Counted from the first letter of the stretch, positions 18,797 through 27,862 are shown. The stretch is 64,000 nucleotides of DNA from Streptomyces sp. TLI_146 (GCF_002846415.1 NZ_PJMX01000001.1:6696001-6760000), one strand, 5' to 3'. Translations and numbers: made by a program. The notes: a model not told the origin generated them from the letters alone.

Positions 18797-18809
18797 TATG
18801 CATTGCATA
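18797..18809. promoter_or_regulatory. Perfect 6-1-6 palindrome, possible GntR autoregulatory operator
   Basis: TATGCA-T-TGCATA lies about 100 bp before the GntR gene in an otherwise G+C-rich gap. Short A+T-rich palindromes of this kind are typical operators of FCD-type GntR regulators. The link to the downstream gene is inference from position. Confidence 0.4.
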
Positions 18810-18904
18810 CGGCATGTCACCGGGAATTAACAGCCGCTGGAATAGAGTCGCCGAACAGGCGTCGATCGACCGCGTTTCGCGGGGATTAAGGCGGAGGTTC
18901 GGTC

Positions 18905-19582
18905 ATGCGCATTCCGGCGCAATCGGTATGCACGGCAATCCGCGACGACATCGTCGCGGGGCTCTTCGCGCGCGGCAGCCGGCTCACCGAGGAAGTGCTC
19001 GCCCGGCGGTACGGGGTCTCGCGCGTCCCGGTCCGCGAGGCGCTGCGCACGCTGGAGTCCGAGGGGTTCGTCACCACGCGCCGGCACGCCGGGGCCTGTG
19101 TCGCCGAGCCGACCGAGCAGGAGGCCGCCGACCTGCTCGAACTGCGCGCGATGCTGGAGCCGCTGGCCGCCTCGCGGGCCGCCGCCCGGCGCACCGAGGC
19201 CCATCTCAAGGTGCTGCGCGGCCTGGTCAGGCTGGGGCAGGACCGCATCCGGCGGGCCCAGGGCGAGGATCTGCGCTCGCTGGAAGTCTGGTTCCACGAG
19301 ACGCTCGCCCAGTCCTCCGGCAGCCCCGGCCTCATCGCCCTGCTCACCCAGCTGCGGCACAAGATCGCCTGGATGTACGTGGTGGAGCAGCCCGCGCTGC
19401 CCGCCGAGTGCTGGGCGGAGCACGGGGCGATCGTGGACGCGGTGGCGCGCGGCGACGCGGAGCGGGCCAGGTCGCTGACCGCCCACCACGCCGAGCGCGC
19501 GTTTTCCGCCTATCGCCTGCGGGGTCCGGTGGACGTGAGGACTTCGCAACATGCCGTAAACACCGCGAGCGTCCGCGCTTAA
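18905..19582 (+). CDS. GntR-family regulator, FadR/FCD subfamily
   Basis: The 225-residue protein has an N-terminal winged helix with the typical RLTEEVLARRYGVSRVPVREALRTLESEGFV pattern (about 25-55) and a C-terminal FCD helical domain. That domain contains the metal/ligand-binding acidic and His residues (ELRAMLEPLAA, HETLAQ, HGAIVDAVARGD, HHAERAF). GGAGG precedes the ATG by 7 bp. FCD regulators respond to carboxylic acids or sugar acids. The nearby ptsH gene is convergent, so co-regulation is not implied. The target is unknown. Confidence 0.82.
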   Translation: MRIPAQSVCTAIRDDIVAGLFARGSRLTEEVLARRYGVSRVPVREALRTLESEGFVTTRRHAGACVAEPTEQEAADLLELRAMLEPLAASRAAARRTEAHLKVLRGLVRLGQDRIRRAQGEDLRSLEVWFHETLAQSSGSPGLIALLTQLRHKIAWMYVVEQPALPAECWAEHGAIVDAVARGDAERARSLTAHHAERAFSAYRLRGPVDVRTSQHAVNTASVRA

Positions 19583-19701
19583 CGGGATCGCCGTATACAA
19601 AGGGAGTGCCGGGGTGGGCTCCTTTTGCGCTGCCTGAAATCGCCGCAGGAATTCGACTGCCTGGGCGGGACCGCAACGCGACCTGATCCTCCCGTCCAAA
19701 A

Positions 19702-19745
19702 GAAAGAAGCCGCGGACCCTGAATTCAGGGTCCGCGGCTTCTTTC
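19702..19745. terminator. Bidirectional terminator, 44-nt perfect palindrome
   Basis: The 44 bases are their own reverse complement, centred on GAATTC, with flanking runs of A (left) and CTTTC (right). It sits between the convergent GntR gene and ptsH and should terminate both. Confidence 0.9.
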
Positions 19746-19795
19746 GCGAAGTGCGGTGACGCGCCGGTCCCGGCCGTTCGGCCGACCGGATGCGG

Positions 19796-20077
19796 TCAGA
19801 CGGTCTCGGGGAGCTCCTCGAGGCCCTCCGCGACGAGCTTCGCCAGGCGCTCCAGGGCCGCCTCGGCGCCCTCCGCCTCGGAAGCCAGCACGATCTCCTC
19901 GCCGCCCTGCGCGCCCAGGCCGAGCACCGCGAGCATGGAGGCGGCGTTGACCGGGTTGCCGTCGGCCTTGGCGATCGTCACGGGGACGCCGGAGGCCGTG
20001 GCGGCGCGGACGAAGATGGAAGCGGGGCGGGCGTGCAGGCCCTCGGCCCAGCCGACATTGACGCGGCGCTCAGCCAT
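19796..20077 (-). CDS. ptsH: Phosphocarrier protein HPr of the PTS
   Basis: The 93-residue HPr carries the EI-phosphorylated His15 in GLHARPAS and the second conserved region around NAASMLAVLGLG (residues 45-56), where the regulatory serine lies in Firmicutes. It relays phosphate from enzyme I to sugar-specific EIIA components. A DasR-type operator (20103-20118) lies 26 bp upstream of the ATG. GAAGGGC precedes the start by 6 bp. A strong terminator follows the gene. Confidence 0.95.
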   Translation of the reverse strand: MAERRVNVGWAEGLHARPASIFVRAATASGVPVTIAKADGNPVNAASMLAVLGLGAQGGEEIVLASEAEGAEAALERLAKLVAEGLEELPETV

Positions 20078-20102
20078 GGTGATGCCCTTCGAAATCTCTG
20101 AC

Positions 20103-20118
20103 GGTTGTCTAGACCAGT
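20103..20118 (-). promoter_or_regulatory. Putative DasR-responsive element (dre) for ptsH
   Basis: On the minus strand the 16-mer reads ACTGGTCTAGACAACC, which agrees with the known dre consensus ACTGGTCTAGACCACT (from memory) in 13 of 16 positions and includes the GGTCTAGAC core. DasR is the GlcNAc-responsive repressor that controls pts genes in Streptomyces. The site lies just upstream of the ptsH start. Confidence 0.8.
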
Positions 20119-20251
20119 CTCTCATGTCCTGCGCAGTGCTCGTGCCGACGTCGGTCCCGGATCCGGCGGCCCTTCGGCCCTGGCCGCCCTCTCCACCTTG
20201 CCCCCCACCTTGACCTGACCGCGGCGGCCCCGCGACCCGTAGGCTGCCCGT

Positions 20252-23200
20252 ATGCAGGCTCCGCAGGAGAAGACGCAGGACCCCGCGTACCCGGCCCACT
20301 GGGAGGCCGACGTCGTGCTGCGCGACGGGGGGACGGCACGGATCCGGCCCATCGCGGCCGACGACGCGGAGCGGCTCGTCTCGTTCTACGAGCAGGTGTC
20401 GGACGAGTCCAAGTACTACCGCTTCTTCGCGCCCTACCCCCGGCTGTCGGCGAAGGACGTGCACCGCTTCACCCATCACGACTACGTGGACCGGGTCGGG
20501 CTCGCGGCGACGGTGGGCGGCGAGTTCATCGCGACCGTCCGCTTCGACCGGATCAACGCGCAGGGCAGGCCCGCCTCGGCGCCGGCCGACGAGGCCGAGG
20601 TGGCGTTCCTGGTCCAGGACGCGCACCAGGGACGCGGGGTCGCCTCCGCGCTGCTCGAACACATCGCGGAGGTCGCGCGCGAGCGGGGGATCCGGCGGTT
20701 CGCGGCGGAGGTGCTGCCCGCCAACATCAAGATGATCAAGGTGTTCACGGACGCGGGCTATCAGCAGAAGCGTTCCTTCGAGGACGGCTCGGTCCATCTC
20801 ACGCTCGATCTGGAGCCGACCGCCGAGTCGCTGGCCGTGCAGCGCGCCCGCGAGCAGCGCGCGGAGGCGCGGTCGGTGCAGCGGCTGCTGGCCCCCGGTT
20901 CGGTGGCCGTGATCGGCACCGGGCGCGCGCCCGGCGGCGTGGGCCGCACGGTGCTGCGCAACCTGCTCGGGGCGGGGTTCACGGGACGCGCGTACGCGGT
21001 CAACCGGGCGTTCCCCGAAGGGGGTTCGCGGATCGACGGCGTCCGCGCCGTCCGCTCGCTCGGCGACCTCGCGGAACAGGTCGACCTCGCGGTGGTCGCG
21101 GTCCCGGCCGAGCGGGTGCCGGAGGCGGTCGCGGAGTGCGGCGAGCACGGGGTGCAGGGTCTGGTGGTCCTGTCCGCCGGGTACGCCGAGAGCGGCGCGG
21201 CCGGGCGGGAGCGCCAGCGCGAACTGCTGCGGCAGGTGCGGTCGTACGGGATGCGGCTGATCGGTCCCAATGCCTTCGGTGTCATCAACACCGCACCGGG
21301 CACGCGCCTGAACGCCTCGCTCGCCCCCGAGCCGCCGCAGCGGGGCCGGATCGGTCTGTTCACCCAGTCGGGCGCGATCGGGATCGCGCTCCTGTCGGGC
21401 CTGCACCGGCGGGGCGCGGGCCTGTCGACGTTCATCTCGTCGGGCAACCGGGCGGACGTCTCGGGCAACGACATCCTCCAGTACTGGTACGAGGACGCGG
21501 ACACGGACGTGGTCCTGCTGTACCTCGAATCCATCGGCAACCCGCGCAAGTTCACCCGGCTCGCGCGGCGGACGGCGGCGGTGAAGCCGGTGGTGGCGGT
21601 GAAGGGCGCCCGCCACAGCGGCTCGACGCCGCCCGGCCACGCGGTCCCGGTGACCCGGGTCCCGGACGCGGCCGTGTCGGCGCTGCTGCGCCAGGCGGGC
21701 GTGATCCGGGTGGACACGGTGACCGAGCTGGTCGACGCGGGCGTCCTCCTGGCGGGCCAGCCGCTCCCGGCGGGCCCGCGCGTGGCCATCCTCGGCAACT
21801 CGGAATCCCTCGGCCTCCTCACGTACGACGCCTGCCTCACGGAGGGCCTGCGCCCGCACCCGCCGGTCGACCTCACGACGGCGGCCACCCCCGAGGACTT
21901 CCGGGACGCGCTGGCCCGCGCCCTGGCGGACGAGTTCTGCGACGCGGTGGTGGTCACGGCGATCCCCTGGGTGGGCGAGCCCGGCTACCCCGACGAGGCC
22001 CTGGCCACAGCGCTCCAGCAGGCCACGGCGACGGCGCCGGCGAAGCCGGTGGCGGTGGTGCACGTAGAGCTGGGAGGCCTGGCAGAAGCCCTGGCAAGCG
22101 CGGCGAGCACGGCCCGCCGCACACCCCAGCACCGCGCCCCCGCAGCGCCCGCTTCTGGGGCTCAGGGCCAGCCCCCCACCGGCGCTCCGGGCCAGATCTA
22201 CGCCGGGGCCCCGGGCCAGCCCCCCACCGGCAGCCAGGGCGCACAGCCCGCAGCCACCTCCACCGGCTCTCCGGCCCAGACCCCGACCGGGGTTCCGAAC
22301 CAGCCCCCCACCGGGGTTCCGGGGCGGAGCCCCGAGGGGGTGCAGGGGCGCAGCCCCGCTGGGGGGCCGGGGGCGCAGCCTCCGGGTGTCCCCTCCCTCC
22401 TCAGCCCACCCCCACCCCCGGAGGGTCTCGGGAAGGGGCGGGGTGGGGGAGAAAACACCATCCCCGCCTACCCCGCCGCGGAACGCGCGGTACGCGCCCT
22501 CGCGGAGGCCGTCCGCTACGGACAGTGGCGACGGCAGGCCGCCGAGCAGGGCAGGGTGCCGGAGTACGACGACATCGACGAGACCGGCGCCGCCGCCGAC
22601 ATCGAGCGGCTGCTCGGGGACGGCGACCCCAGGGGGACGACCCTCGCCGCCACCGAGGCCGCCGCCCTCCTCGCCCGCTACGGCATCCCCGTCCGCGAAG
22701 CCCTGCCCGCCCCCCATCCGGACGCCGCCGTCGACGCCGCCGCCCGCCTCGGCTACCCCGTGGCCCTCAAGACCACCGCCCCCCATCTGCGCCACCGCCC
22801 CGACCTCGGCGGTGTCCGCCTCGACCTCGCCGACGAGGAGCAACTGCGGCGTGCGTACGCCGAGTTGACCCAGGTCCTGGGCAAGCCGGAGGAGCTGCTG
22901 CCGGTCGTCCAGGCGATGGCACCGCGCGGCGTGGACACCGTCGTCCGCGCCGCCATCGACCCGGCCGTCGGCGCCGTGCTCTCCTTCGGCCTCGCCGGAG
23001 CCGCCTCCGAGCTGCTCGGCGACACCGGCCACCGGCTGGTCCCCGCCACCGACCGGGACGCCGCCGAGCTGGTCAGGTCGATCCGGACCGCGCCCCTCCT
23101 CTTCGGCTGGCGCGGCTCCGCGCCGGTGGACACGGCCGCCCTCGAAGAGCTGCTGCTCCGGGTCTCCCGCCTGGTCGACGACCACCCCGAGGTCGTCGCC

Positions 23201-23320
23201 GTCTCCCTGGAACCGGTCGTCGTCGCCCAGCACGGCCTCTCCGTACTCGGCGCGAGCCTGCGCCTCGCGCCCCCGCCGCCCCGCTCCGACCTGGGGCCCA
23301 GGCGCCTGCCCAGCTACTGA
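20252..23320 (+). CDS. GNAT acetyltransferase fused to NDP-forming acyl-CoA synthetase domains (PatA-type)
   Basis: The 1022-residue protein has an N-terminal GNAT domain (about 25-190, CoA-binding motif HQGRGVAS). A CoA-binding Rossmann domain follows (about 205-330, PGSVAVIGTGRAPGGVGRT), then flavodoxin-like ligase domains (about 340-620) and a C-terminal ATP-grasp domain (about 770-1000). This GNAT-first order is that of the protein lysine acetyltransferase PatA of Streptomyces (from memory), the reverse of Salmonella Pat. The SHTG-type catalytic His of true acyl-CoA synthetases is replaced by a PGHAVPVTRVPD stretch, so the synthetase part is probably regulatory. Residues about 628-735 are a proline/glycine-rich low-complexity linker derived from repetitive DNA. 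A TAGGCT box ends 6 nt before the ATG with no RBS, suggesting a leaderless mRNA. Confidence 0.83.
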   Translation: MQAPQEKTQDPAYPAHWEADVVLRDGGTARIRPIAADDAERLVSFYEQVSDESKYYRFFAPYPRLSAKDVHRFTHHDYVDRVGLAATVGGEFIATVRFDRINAQGRPASAPADEAEVAFLVQDAHQGRGVASALLEHIAEVARERGIRRFAAEVLPANIKMIKVFTDAGYQQKRSFEDGSVHLTLDLEPTAESLAVQRAREQRAEARSVQRLLAPGSVAVIGTGRAPGGVGRTVLRNLLGAGFTGRAYAVNRAFPEGGSRIDGVRAVRSLGDLAEQVDLAVVAVPAERVPEAVAECGEHGVQGLVVLSAGYAESGAAGRERQRELLRQVRSYGMRLIGPNAFGVINTAPGTRLNASLAPEPPQRGRIGLFTQSGAIGIALLSGLHRRGAGLSTFISSGNRADVSGNDILQYWYEDADTDVVLLYLESIGNPRKFTRLARRTAAVKPVVAVKGARHSGSTPPGHAVPVTRVPDAAVSALLRQAGVIRVDTVTELVDAGVLLAGQPLPAGPRVAILGNSESLGLLTYDACLTEGLRPHPPVDLTTAATPEDFRDALARALADEFCDAVVVTAIPWVGEPGYPDEALATALQQATATAPAKPVAVVHVELGGLAEALASAASTARRTPQHRAPAAPASGAQGQPPTGAPGQIYAGAPGQPPTGSQGAQPAATSTGSPAQTPTGVPNQPPTGVPGRSPEGVQGRSPAGGPGAQPPGVPSLLSPPPPPEGLGKGRGGGENTIPAYPAAERAVRALAEAVRYGQWRRQAAEQGRVPEYDDIDETGAAADIERLLGDGDPRGTTLAATEAAALLARYGIPVREALPAPHPDAAVDAAARLGYPVALKTTAPHLRHRPDLGGVRLDLADEEQLRRAYAELTQVLGKPEELLPVVQAMAPRGVDTVVRAAIDPAVGAVLSFGLAGAASELLGDTGHRLVPATDRDAAELVRSIRTAPLLFGWRGSAPVDTAALEELLLRVSRLVDDHPEVVAVSLEPVVVAQHGLSVLGASLRLAPPPPRSDLGPRRLPSY
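22321..22372 (+). repeat. Streptomyces intergenic-type repeat lying in frame inside the PatA-type gene
   Basis: Two GGGGCG(G/C)AGCCCC hairpin units at 22321-22333 and 22345-22357, followed by a third variant, match the G+C-rich hairpin repeats common between Streptomyces genes. Here they are translated as part of the disordered linker (PGRSPEGVQGRSPAGGPG). Confidence 0.6.
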
Positions 23321-23356
23321 AACGATCGGGCCCGAAGGCCCCGTAGGATGGAGCTC

Positions 23357-23944
23357 ATGGCGAAGACCGGCACGATGACCCAGGGGCTGCGCGCGGCGAT
23401 CGAGCGCAGCGGCTACTACCCGGCCCTTGTGGCCGAGGCGGTGGAGGCCGCCGTCGGTGGTGAGCCCATCGCGTCGTACCTGGTCCACCAGGAGACCACC
23501 TTCGACGCCAACGAGGTGCGCCGCCACGTGACGGTCCTGGTCCTGACGGGCAACCGCTTCATCGTCAGCCACACCGACGAGCAGAACGCCGACACCAGCT
23601 CCCCGACGCCGTACGCGACGACGTCCACCGAGTCCGTGAAGCTCGACCGGATCTCGTCCGTGGTCGTCAGCCGCGTGGTCGCCAACCCCGAGTCGTACAC
23701 CCCGGGCACCCTGCCCCGCGAGGTCGTCCTCACCATCGGCTGGGGCGCGGTCTCCCGGATCGACCTGGAGCCCGCCGCCTGCGGCGACCCCAACTGCGAC
23801 GCCGACCACGGCTACACCGGCAACTCCACCGCCGACGACCTGAGCCTGCGCGTCAGCGAGGCCGGGGACGGCCCGGACACCGTGCGCCAGACCCTCGACT
23901 TCGCCCAGGCGCTCTCCGAAGCCACCGCGGCCACCGCCCGCTGA
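23357..23944 (+). CDS. DUF5998 family protein
   Basis: The 195-residue protein of unknown function has a mixed alpha/beta composition. It carries no transmembrane segment and has a CGDPNCDADHGY motif near residue 143 that could bind metal. It is conserved in Streptomyces in this neighbourhood (from memory). ATG 23357 was preferred to ATG 23348 because a TAGGAT promoter box ends 8 nt before it and overlaps the upstream ATG. Its stop overlaps the next ATG (TGATG), so it is coupled to the phosphodiesterase gene. Confidence 0.7.
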   Translation: MAKTGTMTQGLRAAIERSGYYPALVAEAVEAAVGGEPIASYLVHQETTFDANEVRRHVTVLVLTGNRFIVSHTDEQNADTSSPTPYATTSTESVKLDRISSVVVSRVVANPESYTPGTLPREVVLTIGWGAVSRIDLEPAACGDPNCDADHGYTGNSTADDLSLRVSEAGDGPDTVRQTLDFAQALSEATAATAR

Positions 23945-25137
23945 TGGCCCAGCCCGCCTGGCAGGACCCGGAACCCCTCGCCCTCGACACCGCCCCCCTG
24001 CCCGAGTACGGCAGCGGCTCGCTCGCCGACCTGCTGCCCACCCTCGCGGCCGGCATGGGCGTGCCCGGCGTGAGCGCCGCCATCCCCGAGCTGACCCCGG
24101 CCGACCGGAACTGTGTGTTCCTGATCGACGGGCTCGGCTGGGAGCAGATCAAGGCCCACCCCGACGAGGCGCCCTATCTGCACGGGCTGCTCGCCACCTC
24201 GCGCGGCGGCACCGGACGGCCGATCACCGCCGGGTTCCCCGCCACCACCGCCACCTCGCTCGCCTCCGTCGGCACCGGCCTGCCGCCCGCCGCGCACGGC
24301 CTGCCCGGCTACACCGCGCGCAACCCGCAGACCGGCGAGCTGATGAACCAGCTCCGCTGGAAGCCCTGGACCGACCCGCACGTCTGGCAGCCGTACCCCA
24401 CGGTCTTCCAGCTGGCCGACGCGGCCGGGGTGCACACCGCCCAGGTCTCCTCGCCCACCTTCCAGCACACCCCGCTCACCAAGGTCGCGCTCAGTGGCGG
24501 AACGTTTCACGGCCGGCTGACCGGCGAGGACCGGATGGACCTGGCGGCCGCGCAACTGGCCGCCGGGGACCGCTCGCTGGTCTACACGTACTACAGCGAG
24601 GTCGACGGCAAGGGCCACCGCTTCGGCGTCGACTCGGACGCCTGGCGCGGTCAGCTGATGTACGTCGACCGGCTGGTCCAGCGCCTCGCCGAGCAGCTGC
24701 CGCCGCGCTCCGCGCTCTATGTCACCGCCGACCACGGCATGATCGACATCCCCTTCGACGAAGAGTCCCGTATCGACTTCGACGAGGACTGGGAGCTGGG
24801 CGCGGGAGTCGCCCTGCTCGGCGGCGAGGGCCGGGCCCGGCACGTCTACGCGGTCCCGGCCGCCGAGGCCGACGTACTGACCGTCTGGCGCGAGGTGCTC
24901 GGCGAGCAGTTCTGGGTGGCGAGCCGCGACGAGGCGATAGCGGCGGGCTGGTTCGGGGCCCCGGGCGTCTGCGACGAGCGGGTGTACGGGCGGATCGGCG
25001 ACGTCGTCGCGGCCGCGAGCGCCGACGTGGTGATCACCGCCTCGCGGAACGAGCCGCACGAGTCCGCGATGGTCGGCATGCACGGCTCGATGACCCCCGT
25101 CGAGCAGCTCGTACCGCTCCTCGAAGTACGCTCGTAA
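23944..25137 (+). CDS. Alkaline-phosphatase-superfamily nucleotide pyrophosphatase/phosphodiesterase
   Basis: The 397-residue enzyme has the two-metal site of the superfamily: IDGLGWEQ (first Asp), the Thr nucleophile region FPATTATSLASVGTG, YYSEVDGKGHRFG (Asp/His), TADHGMIDI (Asp-His) and a late GMHGSMTP His. No signal peptide is seen, so it is predicted to be cytoplasmic. The substrate (nucleotide pyrophosphate or phosphodiester) is not determined. Confidence 0.8.
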   Translation: MAQPAWQDPEPLALDTAPLPEYGSGSLADLLPTLAAGMGVPGVSAAIPELTPADRNCVFLIDGLGWEQIKAHPDEAPYLHGLLATSRGGTGRPITAGFPATTATSLASVGTGLPPAAHGLPGYTARNPQTGELMNQLRWKPWTDPHVWQPYPTVFQLADAAGVHTAQVSSPTFQHTPLTKVALSGGTFHGRLTGEDRMDLAAAQLAAGDRSLVYTYYSEVDGKGHRFGVDSDAWRGQLMYVDRLVQRLAEQLPPRSALYVTADHGMIDIPFDEESRIDFDEDWELGAGVALLGGEGRARHVYAVPAAEADVLTVWREVLGEQFWVASRDEAIAAGWFGAPGVCDERVYGRIGDVVAAASADVVITASRNEPHESAMVGMHGSMTPVEQLVPLLEVRS

Positions 25138-25217
25138 CCCTTCCGCACTTCCCCCTCCTCTCCTCCACGCGGACGTACGCGGACGCGTGCGCAGATCCGA
25201 AAGGCCGTCACCCTCCC

Positions 25218-25865
25218 ATGCCCGAGCTGGTGTTCTTCTCCGGAACGATGGACTGCGGAAAGAGCACCCTCGCTCTTCAGATCGAGCACAACCGCTCCGC
25301 GCGCGGCCTCCAGGGCATGATCTTCACGCGGGACGACCGCGCGGGCGAGGGCAAGCTGTCCTCCCGGCTCGGCCTGGTGACGGACGCCGTCGAGGCCGCC
25401 GACGGCTTCGACTTCTACGCGTATCTGGTCGCCCACCTCTCCAAGGGCGGCCGCTGCGACTACGTGATCGCCGACGAGGCGCAGTTCCTCGCGCCCGACC
25501 AGATCGACCAGCTCGCCCGGGTCGTCGACGACCTCGACCTGGACGTCTTCGCCTTCGGCATCACCACCGACTTCCGCTCCAAGCTCTTCCCCGGCTCCCA
25601 GCGCCTGGTCGAGCTGGCCGACCGCGTCGAGGTCCTCCAGGTCGAGGCGCTCTGCTGGTGCGGGGCGCGGGCCACGCACAACGCGCGTACGCGCGGCGGG
25701 GAGATGGTGGTCGAGGGCGCGCAGGTCGTGGTCGGTGACGTGAACCAGTCCGAGGACGAGATCGGGTACGAGGTGCTGTGCCGGCGCCACCACCGGCGGC
25801 GGATGACGGCCGCGGCCGCGCGGGCGGCCGCGTTGTCGCCCGACGTGCTGCCGGTCGACGCGTAG
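25218..25865 (+). CDS. tdk: Thymidine kinase (type II)
   Basis: The 215-residue enzyme has the P-loop GTMDCGKST at 9-17, the DxxQF catalytic block IADEAQFL and the thymidine-binding lasso region FRSKLFPGSQRLVELAD. A zinc ribbon follows with CWCGARATHNAR and, near the end, VLCRRHH, where the last ligand position is taken by His residues. It salvages thymidine by phosphorylation to dTMP. GAAAGG precedes the ATG by about 14 bp. Confidence 0.88.
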   Translation: MPELVFFSGTMDCGKSTLALQIEHNRSARGLQGMIFTRDDRAGEGKLSSRLGLVTDAVEAADGFDFYAYLVAHLSKGGRCDYVIADEAQFLAPDQIDQLARVVDDLDLDVFAFGITTDFRSKLFPGSQRLVELADRVEVLQVEALCWCGARATHNARTRGGEMVVEGAQVVVGDVNQSEDEIGYEVLCRRHHRRRMTAAAARAAALSPDVLPVDA

Positions 25866-25937
25866 CCGCATCCGCGCAGGCCCGGATCTCGGCCGCGGCC
25901 ACCCGGCGGAGCCGCCGAATGCCACGGCCCCGCGCCC

Positions 25938-26711
25938 CTAGGGGGCTGACCGGACCACCGTGAACACCGCTCCCTCCGGGTCCGCCACCGTCGCCGTGCG
26001 GCCGCTGGATCCCTCGTGCGGGGGCCTCAGCACCTGGCCGCCCAGCTCCACCACCCTGGCCGCCGCCTCGTCCGTGTCCGCGACCTCGAAGTACGTCATC
26101 CAGTGCGCGCCCTTGTCGCGCGGCAGGGCGTTTCCGACGCCGTGCAGGGAGCAGACCGGGCGGCCGTCGATGTGCAGCGTCACGTAGTCGAAGTCGGCCG
26201 AGACCACCGCCTCCTTGTCGTAGCCGAACACCGACTCGTAGAACTTGCCGACCGTGGACGTCTCGCGGGTCACCAGCTCGTTCCAGACGGGCGTGCCCGG
26301 CGCGCCCGCCACCATCGTGCCGACGTGCGCCTGCGCCTGCCAGGCGCCGAAGACCGCGCCCTCCGGGTCCGAGGCGATCACCAGGCGGCCCGCGTCGCCC
26401 GCGTCCAGCGGCCCGACCCCGACCGTGCCGCCGCAGTGCCGGATCGTCTCGGCCGTCGCGTCGGCGTCGTCGGTGGCCAGATACGTCGTCCACGCGATCG
26501 GCAGATGGCGGTCGGGCGGCAGCTGGCCGATGCCCGCGACCTCGGCGCCGTCGAGCAGCGCCCGCACATAGGGGCCGAGCGAGGCGGGCCCCGGCCGGAA
26601 CTCCCAGCCGAACAGCGCCGCGTAGAACTCCTGGGTAGGAGCCAGGCCGTGCACCATGAGGCTCACCCAGCAGGGTGTGCCGGGCGTGCGCCGGGTCTCT
26701 GCCTGGGACAT
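25938..26711 (-). CDS. Two-domain VOC (glyoxalase/Cfp30B-like) protein
   Basis: The 257-residue protein contains two VOC half-sites: PGTPCWVSLMVHGLAPTQEFYAALFGW near the N-terminus and GTPVWNELVTRETSTVGKFYESVFGYD from about residue 135, each with a DPEGAVFG/DPEGAVFT block. Such tandem VOC proteins, like mycobacterial Cfp30B, rarely have a known substrate. GAGGAGAG precedes the ATG by 6 bp. It is divergent from the rhodanese gene. Confidence 0.75.
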   Translation of the reverse strand: MSQAETRRTPGTPCWVSLMVHGLAPTQEFYAALFGWEFRPGPASLGPYVRALLDGAEVAGIGQLPPDRHLPIAWTTYLATDDADATAETIRHCGGTVGVGPLDAGDAGRLVIASDPEGAVFGAWQAQAHVGTMVAGAPGTPVWNELVTRETSTVGKFYESVFGYDKEAVVSADFDYVTLHIDGRPVCSLHGVGNALPRDKGAHWMTYFEVADTDEAAARVVELGGQVLRPPHEGSSGRTATVADPEGAVFTVVRSAP

Positions 26712-26935
26712 CGTGACTCTCTCCTCGGACCATCGCTGGGGGGAACGCGCCCTGAAGAGGCGGACGGCCGGGCCGCGCCGGCGCCCACCCCTCGCAGATG
26801 CTTGCACCACCGACGGCCGAGCGCCCCCCGGCCGCGCCGCTTTTGGCGCGTTCCCGCAGGAGCATGCCCGCTTTGGCATTTCTCATCCGTTTCGCGACCG
26901 TTACGCGGCGCCGCCCACTGCGCGAGGATGGCCCC

Positions 26936-27784
26936 ATGAACGCCATCATCAGCGCATCCGAACTGGCGGCCGAGCTGGCCGGGGCCCGCCCCCCGGTGCT
27001 CCTGGACGTCCGCTGGCAGCTCAGCGTGGCGAAGGCGGCCGGTGCCGCCGCCTTCGACGGCCGGGCCGAGTACGAGGCCGGGCACCTGCCCGGCGCGGTC
27101 TTCGTCGACCTCGACGAGGAGCTGGCGGGACCACCCGGCGCGGGCGGACGCCACCCGCTGCCCGACGTGGCGGCGTTCGGCGCCGTGATGCGCCGCGCGG
27201 GCGTGTCCGCCGGGACACCGGTGGTCGTCTACGACGGCGGCCAGGGCTGGGCGGCCGCGCGCGCCTGGTGGCTGCTGCGCTGGACGGGTCACCGGGACGT
27301 CCGGGTCCTCGACGGCGGGCTCGCCGCCTGGACCGGCGCCCTGTCCACGGACGTCCCGGCGCCCGCCGAGGGCGACTTCGCCCCCGAGCCCGGCGCGGTG
27401 GGCCTGCTCGACGCGGACGGGGCGGCCGCGCTCGCCCGCTCCGGACTGCTGCTCGACGCCCGCGCGGGGGAGCGGTACCGGGGCGAGGTCGAGCCCATCG
27501 ACCGGGTCGGCGGCCACATCCCGGGCGCGGTCTCCGCCCCCACCACCGAGAACGTGGGCCCCGACGGGCGCTTCCTGGCCCCGGAGGTCCTCGCTGACCG
27601 CTTCAAGGCCCTGGGCGCCTCCGGCACCGAGGTCGGCGTCTACTGCGGCTCCGGGGTCTCCGGCGCCCACGAGGTGCTGGCCCTGGCGGTCGCGGGGATC
27701 CCGGCCGCGCTCTACGCCGGGTCCTGGTCGCAGTGGTCCGCGGACGAGTCCCGCCCGGTCGCGACGGGCCCCGACCCCCAGTAG
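26936..27784 (+). CDS. Two-domain rhodanese (thiosulfate/mercaptopyruvate sulfurtransferase)
   Basis: The 282-residue enzyme has an inactive N-terminal rhodanese domain (LLDVRWQL, GHLPGAVFVDLD) and an active C-terminal domain (LLDARAGERYRGEVEPID, GHIPGAVSAP). The catalytic Cys237 lies in the loop YCGSGVSGAHE. It transfers sulfur from thiosulfate or mercaptopyruvate to an acceptor such as cyanide. A GAGGAT box ends 6 nt before the ATG and there is no RBS, suggesting a leaderless transcript. Confidence 0.87.
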   Translation: MNAIISASELAAELAGARPPVLLDVRWQLSVAKAAGAAAFDGRAEYEAGHLPGAVFVDLDEELAGPPGAGGRHPLPDVAAFGAVMRRAGVSAGTPVVVYDGGQGWAAARAWWLLRWTGHRDVRVLDGGLAAWTGALSTDVPAPAEGDFAPEPGAVGLLDADGAAALARSGLLLDARAGERYRGEVEPIDRVGGHIPGAVSAPTTENVGPDGRFLAPEVLADRFKALGASGTEVGVYCGSGVSGAHEVLALAVAGIPAALYAGSWSQWSADESRPVATGPDPQ

Positions 27785-27791
27785 CGCACGA

Positions 27792-27822
27792 CGAGGGGCC
27801 CGCGCTCGGCGCGGGCCCCTCG
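27792..27822. terminator. Bidirectional terminator between rhodanese gene and sepH
   Basis: A perfect 14-bp stem (CGAGGGGCCCGCGC with GCGCGGGCCCCTCG) closes a TCG loop between convergent genes. Confidence 0.85.
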
Positions 27823-27862
27823 GCTCGTATCGACGTGTCCCACGCGGATGCACGGGGCCGTC

